DNA of 48,404 nucleotides from DTYU01 sp040757355. GTDB lineage: Bacteria > Bacillota > Desulfotomaculia > Desulfotomaculales > Ammonificaceae. Of the stretch, positions 17,186-25,190 are shown piece after piece. The stretch lies in the NCBI GenBank assembly GCA_040757355.1, contig JBFLWY010000022.1, positions 1 to 48,404 on the forward strand, in the 5' to 3' direction. The notes below the pieces were generated by a model. The model was given only the letters and a program-made list of their open reading frames with translations. It ran no database searches and was not told where the DNA came from. The translations under genes and the position numbers were made by a program. Position 1 is the stretch's first letter. Each line of letters starts with the position of its first letter.

Positions 17186-17196
17186 GGAGGGGGAAG

Positions 17197-17982
17197 ATGT
17201 TAGTACTGGAAAGCCTCAGCGTGGCGGTAGCCGGCCGCCCGGTGCTGAATGAGATAAACCTGGAGATTAAACCCGGTGAGACTCACGTCCTCTTCGGACC
17301 CAACGGTTCCGGCAAGACCACTCTCTTAGGAACGATCATGGGTTTCCCGCGCTATGAAGTGACCGCCGGCCGGATACTTTTTCACGACAAAGACATCACT
17401 AGGTTACCGGTGAACGAACGGGCGGCCATGGGTATCGGGATGGCGTTCCAGAGACCGCCCACGCTCCGTGGGGTGATGTTGCGGGATATCGTTCAGATAG
17501 CTTCCCGGAAGCAGGTTTCACCGGATACGCTGGCCGGCAGTTTAAACATGAACGACTTCCTCGAACGGGAGGTCAACCACGGGTTTTCGGGAGGGGAACT
17601 GAAGCGTTCCGAGCTACTGCAGCTTTTGGCGCAGAATCCCGATCTTATCCTGCTGGACGAGCCTGAATCCGGGGTAGACCTTGAGAACATGGCGCTTATC
17701 GGCCAGGCAATCAACCACCTCTTAGAGAAAGAGGTTGCCCCGTGGGATAGCCGGTCGCTACGTGAGATACGACGGGGCCGTACCAAATCCGGACTGATTA
17801 TCACCCATACCGGGTACATCCTGAATTACGTAGAAGCCGATGTGGGCCACGTCCTCTATAAAGGGATGCTCTCATGCAGCGGAAACCCGCGGGAACTTTT
17901 TGGTTGCATTAAACGCATCGGGTACGGCGATTGCGTTCGCTGTGCCCTTCAGGAAGTAAGGGGGATCAGCATCGATGTCTGA
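17197..17982 (+). CDS. sufC: Fe-S cluster assembly ATPase SufC
   Basis: Cytosolic ABC-type ATPase that drives the SufB/D scaffold for Fe-S cluster assembly. Walker A is GPNGSGKTTLLGTI, the Q-loop GMAFQRPPTLRGV, the ABC signature GFSGGELKRSELLQLL, Walker B DLILLDEPESGVDLEN, and the switch histidine is in LIITHTGYIL. These SufC-specific forms (ESGVD, RSE) separate it from transporter ATPases. The start is ATG 17197 with AAGGAGGGGG upstream; an open frame extends left to 17116 inside the previous gene but is not the start. The stop overlaps the next gene by 8 bp. There is no sufS, sufU or sufE nearby, so this is the two-gene sufCB form seen in many anaerobes. Confidence 0.92.
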   Translation: MLVLESLSVAVAGRPVLNEINLEIKPGETHVLFGPNGSGKTTLLGTIMGFPRYEVTAGRILFHDKDITRLPVNERAAMGIGMAFQRPPTLRGVMLRDIVQIASRKQVSPDTLAGSLNMNDFLEREVNHGFSGGELKRSELLQLLAQNPDLILLDEPESGVDLENMALIGQAINHLLEKEVAPWDSRSLREIRRGRTKSGLIITHTGYILNYVEADVGHVLYKGMLSCSGNPRELFGCIKRIGYGDCVRCALQEVRGISIDV

Positions 17983-19117
17983 GGACATTAAGCAGGAATT
18001 CCTCCAAGAGGCGGAACCACACTCTTATATCGACGATCTCAGTATACTTCCGGCTACGGAAAAAGAACGCCTGCTGTATACGGGCATAGACGTGACCGGT
18101 AAAGGCAGGGCCGGAACCTTTATGCAGCTTGACCATTCGGTGGTCCATTGCCGGAGTGTTCAAGAAGGGGTCGAAGTCTTGAACATCCGGGACGCCGTCG
18201 AGAAGTACGACTGGATCGGTGAGTATTTCGGCCGTTTGATTCCCCTAGAAGGAAAATTAGACGGGCGGCCGCTGACCGGCTATTTTATCAGGGTTTTACC
18301 GGGAGTTAAGACCCGGTATCCCGTGCAGGCAAGCCTTTACATCGGGCGTGAGGGCCTTGCACAGGAGGTATACAACCTGGTGCTAGTGGAAGAGGGGGCG
18401 TCCCTTGATGTGATCACCGGTTGCGCAACCGGTGCTTTGGTGCACCGTGGTTTGCACATAGGGATTACCGAAGCTTACGTGAAAAGAGGGGCGAAGCTAA
18501 GCTTCACAATGATTCACAACTGGGGCAAAGAGGTGGTGGTGCGGCCGCGGGGCGCAACACTTGTGGAGAGCGACGGGGTCTTTTTGTCCAATTTCGTCTG
18601 TCTCAGCGGAGTAAAGAGCCTGGAAATGAATCCTTTCACCCGCCTTGCGGGTGAATCGGCGGTGGCCCGCTACAACACCATCCTCGTAGCGCCGCCAGGG
18701 ACGATGATGGACACCGGTTCGCGGGTTTTCCTGAGTGCGCCGAGGACCAAGGCGGAGATCATCTCCCGGGCGATTACCACCGGCGGCGAGATCATCAGCA
18801 GGGGATACATTGCCGGAGAGGTGCCGGGGGCTCGGGGTCACCTTGAGTGCCGGGGCCTGATGCTCTCAGAACACGGCCGGATTTATGCCATCCCTGAATT
18901 GGAGGCGTCGGTTGCCAACGTCGAACTTTCGCATGAAGCCGCTGTCGGAAAGGTGGCGGAAGAGGAAATTGAGTACCTGATGGCGCGCGGGCTTGACGAG
19001 GAAGAAGCAACGGCTACCATTGTGCGGGGCTTTTTGAACGTACGCATTGAAGGCTTGCCCGAGGTGTTGCAGGCGGAGATAGACCGGGCCATTGCCGATT
19101 CGCAGCTCGGTATCTGA
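17975..19117 (+). CDS. SufB/SufD-family Fe-S scaffold protein
   Basis: Beta-helix scaffold partner of SufC. The 380-residue protein has the SufBD core of regularly spaced short strands (ANLV..VEEGASLDVITGC, KRGAKLSFTMIHNWGKEVVVRPRGATLV, GSRVFLSAPRTKAEIISRAITTGGEIISRG) and the conserved C-terminal block with the key Glu/His pair near LSHEAAVGKVAEEEIEYLMARGLDEEEA. The N-terminus is much shorter than canonical SufB (about 470 residues). As the only SufBD homologue beside sufC it probably forms a homodimeric scaffold. Whether it is best called SufB or SufD cannot be decided here. Confidence 0.88.
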   Translation: MSEDIKQEFLQEAEPHSYIDDLSILPATEKERLLYTGIDVTGKGRAGTFMQLDHSVVHCRSVQEGVEVLNIRDAVEKYDWIGEYFGRLIPLEGKLDGRPLTGYFIRVLPGVKTRYPVQASLYIGREGLAQEVYNLVLVEEGASLDVITGCATGALVHRGLHIGITEAYVKRGAKLSFTMIHNWGKEVVVRPRGATLVESDGVFLSNFVCLSGVKSLEMNPFTRLAGESAVARYNTILVAPPGTMMDTGSRVFLSAPRTKAEIISRAITTGGEIISRGYIAGEVPGARGHLECRGLMLSEHGRIYAIPELEASVANVELSHEAAVGKVAEEEIEYLMARGLDEEEATATIVRGFLNVRIEGLPEVLQAEIDRAIADSQLGI

Positions 19118-19655
19118 CCGCTGCAAGGTTTCACCTGGCAATTAGGAAGTGCCCACTTTTCAAACGGCCTCTGGGCTTTCCGTTTTGGGTGAATCAGCGG
19201 GGTAAGAACGAAAGCCGGCCTGTCCCTGTGGGGGCTGAGGTTCAGAAACCATATTATGATTATTCAAATGGTTGCTTGCAAAGTGTACTTTCTTATGCGG
19301 CCTTTTTTTACCGAAAGTTCATCCTTTTCGGGTATTTATTAATTGAATAGTCTTACAATTGTTGGACTTAAGGTTTTAGGAGCTTGTTTATGAATGGTAA
19401 CCACCATGCATTTGGGGTAAAAACTGCCGAATATTGTTGAAATATGAATATTACCAGCGATTATCGGCCATTTCGTTGACACAATTTGTATTGAGTTGCT
19501 ATAGTAAATAAAGGCACTTTCAAGCAAATCTGAACTTAACTGAAGTAATAACACTAAAAGTCCGATGAACCATTGTGATAGTAGAGAGATGAAGCGCTGA
19601 CTGAGCCACCTCCCAGATGCGAAAGGCTACGATCCTGGAAAGGAAGTTCAGAACG
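19118..19655 (+). promoter_or_regulatory. suf-cytochrome intergenic region with cytochrome promoter
   Basis: 538 bp without a gene, AT-rich in its second half. Near the left end AAACGG (19162-19167) and CCGTTT (19180-19185) form a hairpin that may end the suf transcript. A good sigma-A promoter lies at 19476-19505: TTGACA, 18-bp spacer, TATAGT. This gives a leader of about 145 nt before the first cytochrome gene. I found no recognisable riboswitch core. Confidence 0.6.
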
Positions 19656-20864
19656 ATGAGCCGGGGAGCACTAATTATAATCGTTAGTGCAACGCTCCTG
19701 TTGACAGTGGGTTTCGCAGGACAGGCCTTAGCCTGGACTCACGGACAGTTTTCCGCTACAACGGATGCCTGCGCCGGCTGCCACGTTGCGCACGCTGCTC
19801 CCGCAGCGAACCTTTTAAGAATATCAAGAGCCACTCAAACAGAGTTCTGCTATTACTGTCACGGTTACGGTGCTACCGGCGCTCCCTACGACATCCAGTA
19901 CGGCAAGATTATCGCGGGTGCGACCACTTACCGTTCGGGGGCCGGCGGGTTCGAGCGGATCTGGGTCGGCCCGGGCAGTGAGGACTATCAAACGGTCACC
20001 TCGCGGCATACCGTCACCGGCTACCTTCCGGACGGGCTGAATATAGCAGGCGCGTGGAGCGGCGCGGGTGCAGCTCAGTTTGTCATTCCGGGGGGCACCG
20101 ATACACTTACCGGCAACGGCCTCACCTGCGGGTCCTGTCACGACCCGCACGGCGGCGGCAAGATACCGCAAACCGTTTCCTGGACGCCGCCTGGTTCAGG
20201 TGAGGCATACAGTGTCGCGAATGCTTCCGCCTACAACCCGCGGTTGATGCAAACCTCCATTCTCGGTAAAACGGTTGATAAGGTTATATTCCAAGAGGAG
20301 TCTGTCGGTACATTTACTTATTCAAGCGTTGATTCCGGTGTTTACCGCGTGACCCAGTACGTTTACGGCACATCTTCCTGGTGCGGCGCCTGCCACAACA
20401 AGTTTGACACCAGTACTGCCGGCGACCGGATCGCCGGAACAGGGCACGCCGGTCAGTTCCTCAGCATGTGGCGCCACCCGGTGGATGTCCATGCTTCTCT
20501 TCCTACCGCCGCCGAAATGGGTGACGGGACCGTTGATACCGGTACGCCGCTCGAGATCTGGACCTCCGGTTTCAACGGCCTGCCGGACAAGGTGGCGTGC
20601 TTGACCTGCCACCGGGCGCACAGCTCTACGGCGGTGATGGAAGACTGGGCGGCGGATTGGCCGCGGGATCCGGGTGTGGGCGGCAGGAGTAACACCTCTG
20701 CGCTGCTGCGGATGGACAACCGGGGTACCTGCCACAACTGCCACGGGGCGGGGCTGTATAACACGTGGAATGATCCGCGGATTAATTGCGCTGAGTGTCA
20801 TCCTGATACGGACAGCGGTCATAATGGCGACGGCGATGTTGACTGTGATTTTTGCCATTCTTAG
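19656..20864 (+). CDS. secreted octahaem c-type cytochrome
   Basis: Extracytoplasmic electron-transfer protein with eight CXXCH haem-attachment motifs. Counted from ATG 19656 they are CAGCH 39, CYYCH 65, CGSCH 158, CGACH 243, CLTCH 315, CHNCH 359, CAECH 378 and CDFCH 397. Residues 1-25 form a signal peptide ending in QALA, and the mature protein begins WTHGQFSATTDACAGCH. The CGSCHDPHGG and CLTCHRAHSS blocks resemble the doubled-CXXCH/cytochrome c3-like families. I prefer ATG 19656 (GGAAAGGAAG upstream) over ATG 19617, which lacks a ribosome site. The last haem motif is one residue from the C-terminus, with no membrane anchor or sorting signal. It heads a cytochrome operon; no haem-lyase genes are nearby. 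Confidence 0.9.
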   Translation: MSRGALIIIVSATLLLTVGFAGQALAWTHGQFSATTDACAGCHVAHAAPAANLLRISRATQTEFCYYCHGYGATGAPYDIQYGKIIAGATTYRSGAGGFERIWVGPGSEDYQTVTSRHTVTGYLPDGLNIAGAWSGAGAAQFVIPGGTDTLTGNGLTCGSCHDPHGGGKIPQTVSWTPPGSGEAYSVANASAYNPRLMQTSILGKTVDKVIFQEESVGTFTYSSVDSGVYRVTQYVYGTSSWCGACHNKFDTSTAGDRIAGTGHAGQFLSMWRHPVDVHASLPTAAEMGDGTVDTGTPLEIWTSGFNGLPDKVACLTCHRAHSSTAVMEDWAADWPRDPGVGGRSNTSALLRMDNRGTCHNCHGAGLYNTWNDPRINCAECHPDTDSGHNGDGDVDCDFCHS

Positions 20865-20903
20865 TTAGCCGGGGGTGGACCTTGCCGACGGGGGGTCCGC
20901 CGA

Positions 20904-22070
20904 ATGAAGATCAAACACGTTCTGCTTTTTGTGTTGCTGCTGATGCTTTTTGCCGTCGTACCGTTAGAGGATAGGGGGGAGTCCGGCACAGCCGAGTGCG
21001 GCACGTCGAGTCCCGTCAGGGTAGAGATTAAGACCGATAAAAAGTACTACCTGATGGACCCTTACTACTGGGTGTACAGTGCTGCGAAATTCAGGTGGTG
21101 GTATCCTCCCTACGCGAACCCGAATTTCTGGCCGGAGGAGGGCTATACCCGAACGGTTAACTTTACTGTATACCTGAAGCAGTCTGACGGGAGTCCGGCC
21201 GATGTGGGGGGCGTAGTCTACCAAGTCGTGTACGGGGGTAATGATGTTCTTACAGTCGGTGACGCTACGTACGCTGAGGCCGGAGTATATACCGGTTCGT
21301 TCGTGCTCAGTGAAAGTAATCTCGGCGGTGCTTCTTTCACCGGCCAGCAGCCGCGAAAGTTTATGATTCAGGCTCTGGTCGACGACAAGGTGGTCAAAAG
21401 GGAAGCGATCTACGTCGGCCGCTGGGGGTGCGACCGCTGCCACATTTCCCAGGACCTGGCGCGGCAGCTATACCCGTGGTCTTATCCGTCCGGAGGGCCG
21501 CTCGGCCCCCATTACTGGGGGAATATTCTCGGCAGGAACGACCCGTCCGGGGGTACGGACCCGCTGTCGTATGAAGGCTTTGACCTAAGCTACCTTGTTG
21601 ATGTAGCGGGGGCGGTCTATACGGCTGAGGAGAAAACGCATACGCCGTACGACTACCTTACCGCTTCCCCCGACCTTGAGCACGAACTGCCGGGCTACCA
21701 CGAGCGGACGAACGTAAAACAGGGGGGCAACGTGGCCTGTACACCATGCCACCAGGGTTCGGGCCGCGTCCGGTATCCGTGGGGCGGGACGGGCGAGTAT
21801 CCGTGGCTGGGGAACAATAGGTCCCTGACGGTGAAGTGCACCTTCTGCCACGGCATCGAGGGCGGCTACACGCCGTCCGGGCTGTTGGATTGGCCCGGCA
21901 ACTACGCTCAGAACTGGACGATGGGTTCGAAGTGGGTCCACAACAGCGGCTTTTCCGCCTTACACGGCGACTGTACGAATGCCCGCTGCCACGGGCACAT
22001 AAGCGACACGGCGGAGGGTGAGATAGACTGTTGCAAACCCGCTTGCCAGGATTGCCACGCCGTTCCGTAA
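20904..22070 (+). CDS. secreted beta-sandwich plus pentahaem cytochrome, copy 1
   Basis: A signal peptide (about 1-30) is followed by an Ig/MG-like beta-rich domain (about 35-170, starting VRVEIKTDKKYYLMDPYYWV and alternating short strands), then a haem domain. Haem motifs are CDRCH 176, CTPCH 279, CTFCH 312, a CX4CH site CTNARCH 357, and CQDCH 381. The C-terminus is HAVP with no anchor. I do not know a named family with this order; the N-terminal domain may be an adhesion or docking module, and the haem part an electron conduit. A GGGGGG ribosome site precedes the ATG, and the gene lies 39 bp after the octahaem gene. The next gene is a close paralogue. Confidence 0.87.
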   Translation: MKIKHVLLFVLLLMLFAVVPLEDRGESGTAECGTSSPVRVEIKTDKKYYLMDPYYWVYSAAKFRWWYPPYANPNFWPEEGYTRTVNFTVYLKQSDGSPADVGGVVYQVVYGGNDVLTVGDATYAEAGVYTGSFVLSESNLGGASFTGQQPRKFMIQALVDDKVVKREAIYVGRWGCDRCHISQDLARQLYPWSYPSGGPLGPHYWGNILGRNDPSGGTDPLSYEGFDLSYLVDVAGAVYTAEEKTHTPYDYLTASPDLEHELPGYHERTNVKQGGNVACTPCHQGSGRVRYPWGGTGEYPWLGNNRSLTVKCTFCHGIEGGYTPSGLLDWPGNYAQNWTMGSKWVHNSGFSALHGDCTNARCHGHISDTAEGEIDCCKPACQDCHAVP

Positions 22071-22073
22071 GTT

Positions 22074-22097
22074 GTGAGTCTTAGTACTAAGGCTCAC
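22074..22097 (+). terminator. palindrome after pentahaem copy 1
   Basis: GTGAGTCTTAG and CTAAGGCTCAC form a 24-bp near-perfect palindrome 4 bp after the stop. There is no T-run, so it may stabilise an mRNA 3' end rather than terminate. The following 100 bp are AT-rich and may hold a promoter for copy 2. Confidence 0.5.
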
Positions 22098-22202
22098 CTT
22101 GAAAATATGGTTAAAAATGTATGAGCGTTAACTAATTAATAAAGTAGAGATAAATAACGCCTTATTTTTATATGTCGACAGTTGTGCCGGAGGGGTTGTT
22201 AA

Positions 22203-23297
22203 GTGAAAAGGTATTTATTGGTTTTTCTGCTGCTGGCGGCCGTTTTTGCCGTTGGTCCACCTTTGGACGGCAACCAGGCAGTTGGTACAGCTGAAGGCAG
22301 CGCCCTGGGCCCCGCCAGGGTGGAGATAAAAACCGATAAGAAGTACTACCTGATGGACCCGTACTACTGGGTGTACAGTGCCGCGAAAGCAGATTTACCA
22401 GGACCCGCCGGAAACCCGCATTGGTGGCCGGAAGATGGTTATAGCCGTACTGTATATTTTACGGTCTACGTGGGTGACTTAAGCGGAAACCCAATGGATG
22501 TAGAAGAAGGCGTTGTCTACGACGTGGTTTATAACGGCGGACGTACTCTCAAAGAAGGTTCGACAACGTATATCCAAACCGGGGTTTATAGCGGTTCTTT
22601 TATGCTTTCTGAAGGCGATCTCGGCAGGGAGTCGTTTACCGGTTGGGAACCCAAGGAACTAACCGTCAGGGCGAAAATTGGTACCCAAATAATCAAACGG
22701 CAACCGATCCACATCGGCCGCTGGGGCTGTGACCGTTGCCACTTGGAGTCTAACCTGGCCAAGTCAATTTATCCCTGGTGTGCGCCAACAGGAGGATACT
22801 GGGGTCCCCATGGCTGGTACGGTCAGTTGGGGGGAGCGGGTAGTAGCGGTGAGATGTTCGACCTGAGCAATCTCACCGATCCCGAAAAAACACATACCCC
22901 GGGAGACTTGTTGACCGGAACATACGGGCATGAGTATACGATTCAGAAACAATGCGGTAATTCCGCCTGTTCGCCTTGCCACCAGGGTTCAGGCCGGTTG
23001 CGTTATCCTTGGTACACACCCCCGTACTATACACACCCTGGTGAAAAAGTCGAGTGTACTTATTGTCACGGCATCGAAGGAGGATATTTGCCGTCCGGTG
23101 TGCTGGATTGGTCTTCGACAATGAGTCAGTATTTTAATAACTGGGCTAAGGGTTCAAAATGGAAGGACAATGCTGGCTTCTCCGCCTTACACGGTGATTG
23201 TACAAACGCCCACTGCCACGGGCGTATAAATGATGACGCCGAAGGCGAGATTAACGTCGCTAGGCCGGTATGCCGAGATTGTCACGCTGTTCCATAG
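22203..23297 (+). CDS. secreted beta-sandwich plus pentahaem cytochrome, copy 2
   Basis: Tandem paralogue of the preceding gene with the same architecture: signal peptide (1 to about 28), beta-sandwich domain opening with ARVEIKTDKKYYLMDPYYWV, and haem motifs CDRCH 176, CSPCH 256, CTYCH 285, the CX4CH site CTNAHCH 333, and CRDCH 357. The first haem sits at the same residue in both copies; loops between haems 1 and 2 are shorter here (364 versus 388 residues). The GTG start has GGAGGGG 7 nt upstream. It ends in a strong intrinsic terminator that overlaps the stop codon. A decayed third copy follows. Confidence 0.87.
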   Translation: MKRYLLVFLLLAAVFAVGPPLDGNQAVGTAEGSALGPARVEIKTDKKYYLMDPYYWVYSAAKADLPGPAGNPHWWPEDGYSRTVYFTVYVGDLSGNPMDVEEGVVYDVVYNGGRTLKEGSTTYIQTGVYSGSFMLSEGDLGRESFTGWEPKELTVRAKIGTQIIKRQPIHIGRWGCDRCHLESNLAKSIYPWCAPTGGYWGPHGWYGQLGGAGSSGEMFDLSNLTDPEKTHTPGDLLTGTYGHEYTIQKQCGNSACSPCHQGSGRLRYPWYTPPYYTHPGEKVECTYCHGIEGGYLPSGVLDWSSTMSQYFNNWAKGSKWKDNAGFSALHGDCTNAHCHGRINDDAEGEINVARPVCRDCHAVP

Positions 23298-23320
23298 CCG
23301 GATAGATCCGGCTTTTTTTA
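23296..23320 (+). terminator. terminator of the cytochrome operon
   Basis: AGCCGGA (23296-23302) pairs with TCCGGCT (23307-23313) around a 4-nt loop and is followed by TTTTTTT. The stem begins inside the TAG stop codon of pentahaem copy 2. Confidence 0.9.
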
Positions 23321-23538
23321 TAGCATATGCAACCGATTTGGAAGTGAAAACTCCGATTTTTCGGAGCGGTCACGGGCACGAAAATGTGCCGCCGCCGCCC
23401 GATACGCCTCGCGATCCCTACCTGGCGCGGCAGACCTGCTCCAACTTCGGGTGTCACGGGCATATAAACGATAACGCGGCCGGTGAAATCGACCACGCCA
23501 AGCCGGACTGCCGTTTCTGCCATAACATCCACAACTGA
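23321..23538 (+). pseudogene. C-terminal remnant of a third pentahaem cytochrome
   Basis: After the terminator an open frame encodes only the last part of a third paralogue: a GHGHENVPPPPDTP linker, a CX4CH site (CSNFGCHGHINDNAAGEID) and a final CRFCH followed by NIHN. It aligns with the ends of copies 1 and 2 (CTNARCHGHISDTAEGEID and CTNAHCHGRINDDAEGEI). There is no signal peptide, no beta-sandwich, no first three haems and no ribosome site. The frame stays open upstream to 23230 only by overlapping copy 2. It is most simply the 3' remnant of a deleted gene, although a short unlinked ORF cannot be excluded. Confidence 0.75.
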
Positions 23539-23568
23539 TGAGTAGACGAAAGTAGGCTTATACAGGAG

Positions 23569-23594
23569 AACCTCCGGTCACCCGGAGGTTTTCG
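23569..23594 (+). terminator. intrinsic terminator after the cytochrome remnant
   Basis: AACCTCCGG pairs with CCGGAGGTT (9 bp, 4-nt loop TCAC) and is followed by TTTTCGCG. It is nearly symmetrical and may also serve transcripts from the right. The next 250 bp to gap hold no gene I can recognise. Confidence 0.8.
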
Positions 23595-23847
23595 CGTTTC
23601 CATCTGGAACCTGTTATTTTAAAAACTGTCCCTGTGAACAAGCTGCATCGTTATCTGTCCTCTTACTTAGTCCGGTTGCTGTCCCTGCACTTGGTACTGA
23701 ACCAGCCCTTAAACCGAGGGTTGGTCCCCGGCGGCTGCCAACCTTACTACCTGCCGTGTGCTTCCCTCTGGGGGCCGGTGGGGTTTTCAGGTTCTGCTGA
23801 TTAAAAGCTGTTACAATTACATCAGCCACTCCCCTAACCGCTGTGAC

Positions 23848-24858
23848 CTAACGCTCCCGCCGGGCCATGTAAGCGATCACATCGGCGACCCTCTGGGAGT
23901 AACCCCACTCGTTGTCATACCACGCAATCATTTTGACCATCACCCCGTCGATCACCATTGTAGAGAGAGCGTCAATGATACAGGAGTGGGGGTCCCCGTT
24001 AAAGTCCTTGGAGACGAGCGGCTCATCGGAATACTTCATTATTCCCCGGAGCGGTCCGTCAGCGGCCTTCTTGAAGAATCCGTTTACTTCCTCTTTTGTG
24101 GTGGGCTGCGAAACCTCTACCACTAAGTCGGTAAGCGATACGTTCGGCGTGGGCACCCGCACTGCGAGCCCGGTCAGCTTGCCTTTTAGTTCCGGGAAGA
24201 TCAGCCCTACAAGTTTCGTGGCGCCCGTGGTGGTGGGAATCATTGAGAGACCGGCGGCGCGGGCGCGGCGCAGATCACGGTGCGGGAGGTCCAAAAGGTT
24301 CTGGTCGTTGGTGTAGGAATGTACCGTGGTCATGGCTCCGCGCACGATCCCAAGGTTGTTGTGTAGCACCTTAACCAGCGGGGCCAGACAGTTGGTTGTG
24401 CAGGACCCGCACGAGACAACATCATGTCTTTCGGGGTTGTACCAATCCTCGTTCACACCCATTATCAGGGTAACGTCTTCGGGCATGGTGGCGGGGGCGG
24501 TGATGACGACCTTACGGGCACCGGCCTCAAGGTGCCACTTCGCGTCTTCGTAATTGGTAAAGCGGCCGGTTGCCTCTACGACCACTTCCACACCCACTTG
24601 CCGCCACGGGATGTTCGCCGGGTCTTTCTCGGCGAAAACCCTGATTTCCCGGCCGTTTACCCGGATGACGCATTCGCCGGCGTCGATATCTGCGTTAAAC
24701 CGGCCGTGGACGGAGTCGTATTTCAAAAGGTGGGCGAGTGTTTGAGCGGTAGTTAGGTCATTGACCGCCGTTACCCGGATGTCGTCACGATCCTCGACGA
24801 CTCGGAAAAAGTTGCGCCCGATGCGCCCGAATCCATTGATACCGACCTTTACTGCCAT
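23848..24858 (-). CDS. gap: glyceraldehyde-3-phosphate dehydrogenase, type I
   Basis: NAD-dependent glycolytic/gluconeogenic GAPDH, 336 residues. The Rossmann motif KVGINGFGRIGRN, the NAD-preferring aspartate in TAVNDLTT, the catalytic SCGSCTTNCLAPL with its active cysteine, TTVHSYTNDQNLLD and the C-terminal WYDNEWGYSQRVADV are all present. The start is ATG 24858 with AGGGAGG 8 nt upstream; an open frame reaches 24897 but the extra residues are not part of the family. It is isolated from pgk, tpi and eno, which usually follow in Bacillota, and its 5' side abuts a cluster of repeat elements. Confidence 0.96.
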   Translation of the reverse strand: MAVKVGINGFGRIGRNFFRVVEDRDDIRVTAVNDLTTAQTLAHLLKYDSVHGRFNADIDAGECVIRVNGREIRVFAEKDPANIPWRQVGVEVVVEATGRFTNYEDAKWHLEAGARKVVITAPATMPEDVTLIMGVNEDWYNPERHDVVSCGSCTTNCLAPLVKVLHNNLGIVRGAMTTVHSYTNDQNLLDLPHRDLRRARAAGLSMIPTTTGATKLVGLIFPELKGKLTGLAVRVPTPNVSLTDLVVEVSQPTTKEEVNGFFKKAADGPLRGIMKYSDEPLVSKDFNGDPHSCIIDALSTMVIDGVMVKMIAWYDNEWGYSQRVADVIAYMARRER

Positions 24859-24927
24859 AGGCGTCCTCCCTTTCAGCACTTCAATAGATAATGGCAAGAG
24901 TACGGCCCAACAAGCTCATACTGACAG

Positions 24928-25190
24928 CCCAGCACTCAGCGTGGCTTTTAAACTTCAAAAAAGAAACCTTCATTAGCCTACCATTTTCCTTCCCGGTGGC
25001 GACCCAGCACTCAATGTAATCCTTGAAGCTTAACCCAGCACTCAATATAACCTTGAAGTTTGAAAGCTATCACTTCATTAGACTAAAGAAGGTCTCTCCT
25101 CCAAAGCTCAAAAAGTCCTATTGAGTGCTGGGCATTTAAGCTCAATGAAGGTCTGTCCTTCAAAGGGCAAGAAGTCCATTGAGTGCTGGG
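24928..25190. repeat. nested cluster of 100-bp palindromic repeats
   Basis: At least three copies of the family overlap here. Copy A begins at 24928 and is cut off near 24977. Copy C begins at 25003 and breaks near 25033. Copy B, 25034-25132, is complete with both CCCAGCACTC and GAGTGCTGGG ends, and the right half of a copy resumes at about 25136 and ends at 25190. The outer flanks are ACTGACAG on the left and TCGTGAACGAC on the right. The order suggests insertion of B into C, with A truncated alongside. Confidence 0.85.

Noticed and set aside
17116..17196. N-terminal extension of SufC
   Set aside because: The frame is open to 17116, but this part lies inside the DUF89 gene, lacks SufC residues, and the AAGGAGGGGG site clearly points to ATG 17197.
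19118..19475. c-di-GMP or other riboswitch before the cytochrome operon
   Set aside because: Multihaem cytochrome genes often carry GEMM riboswitches, but the region lacks the conserved core sequences, and the promoter lies downstream of the only structured part.
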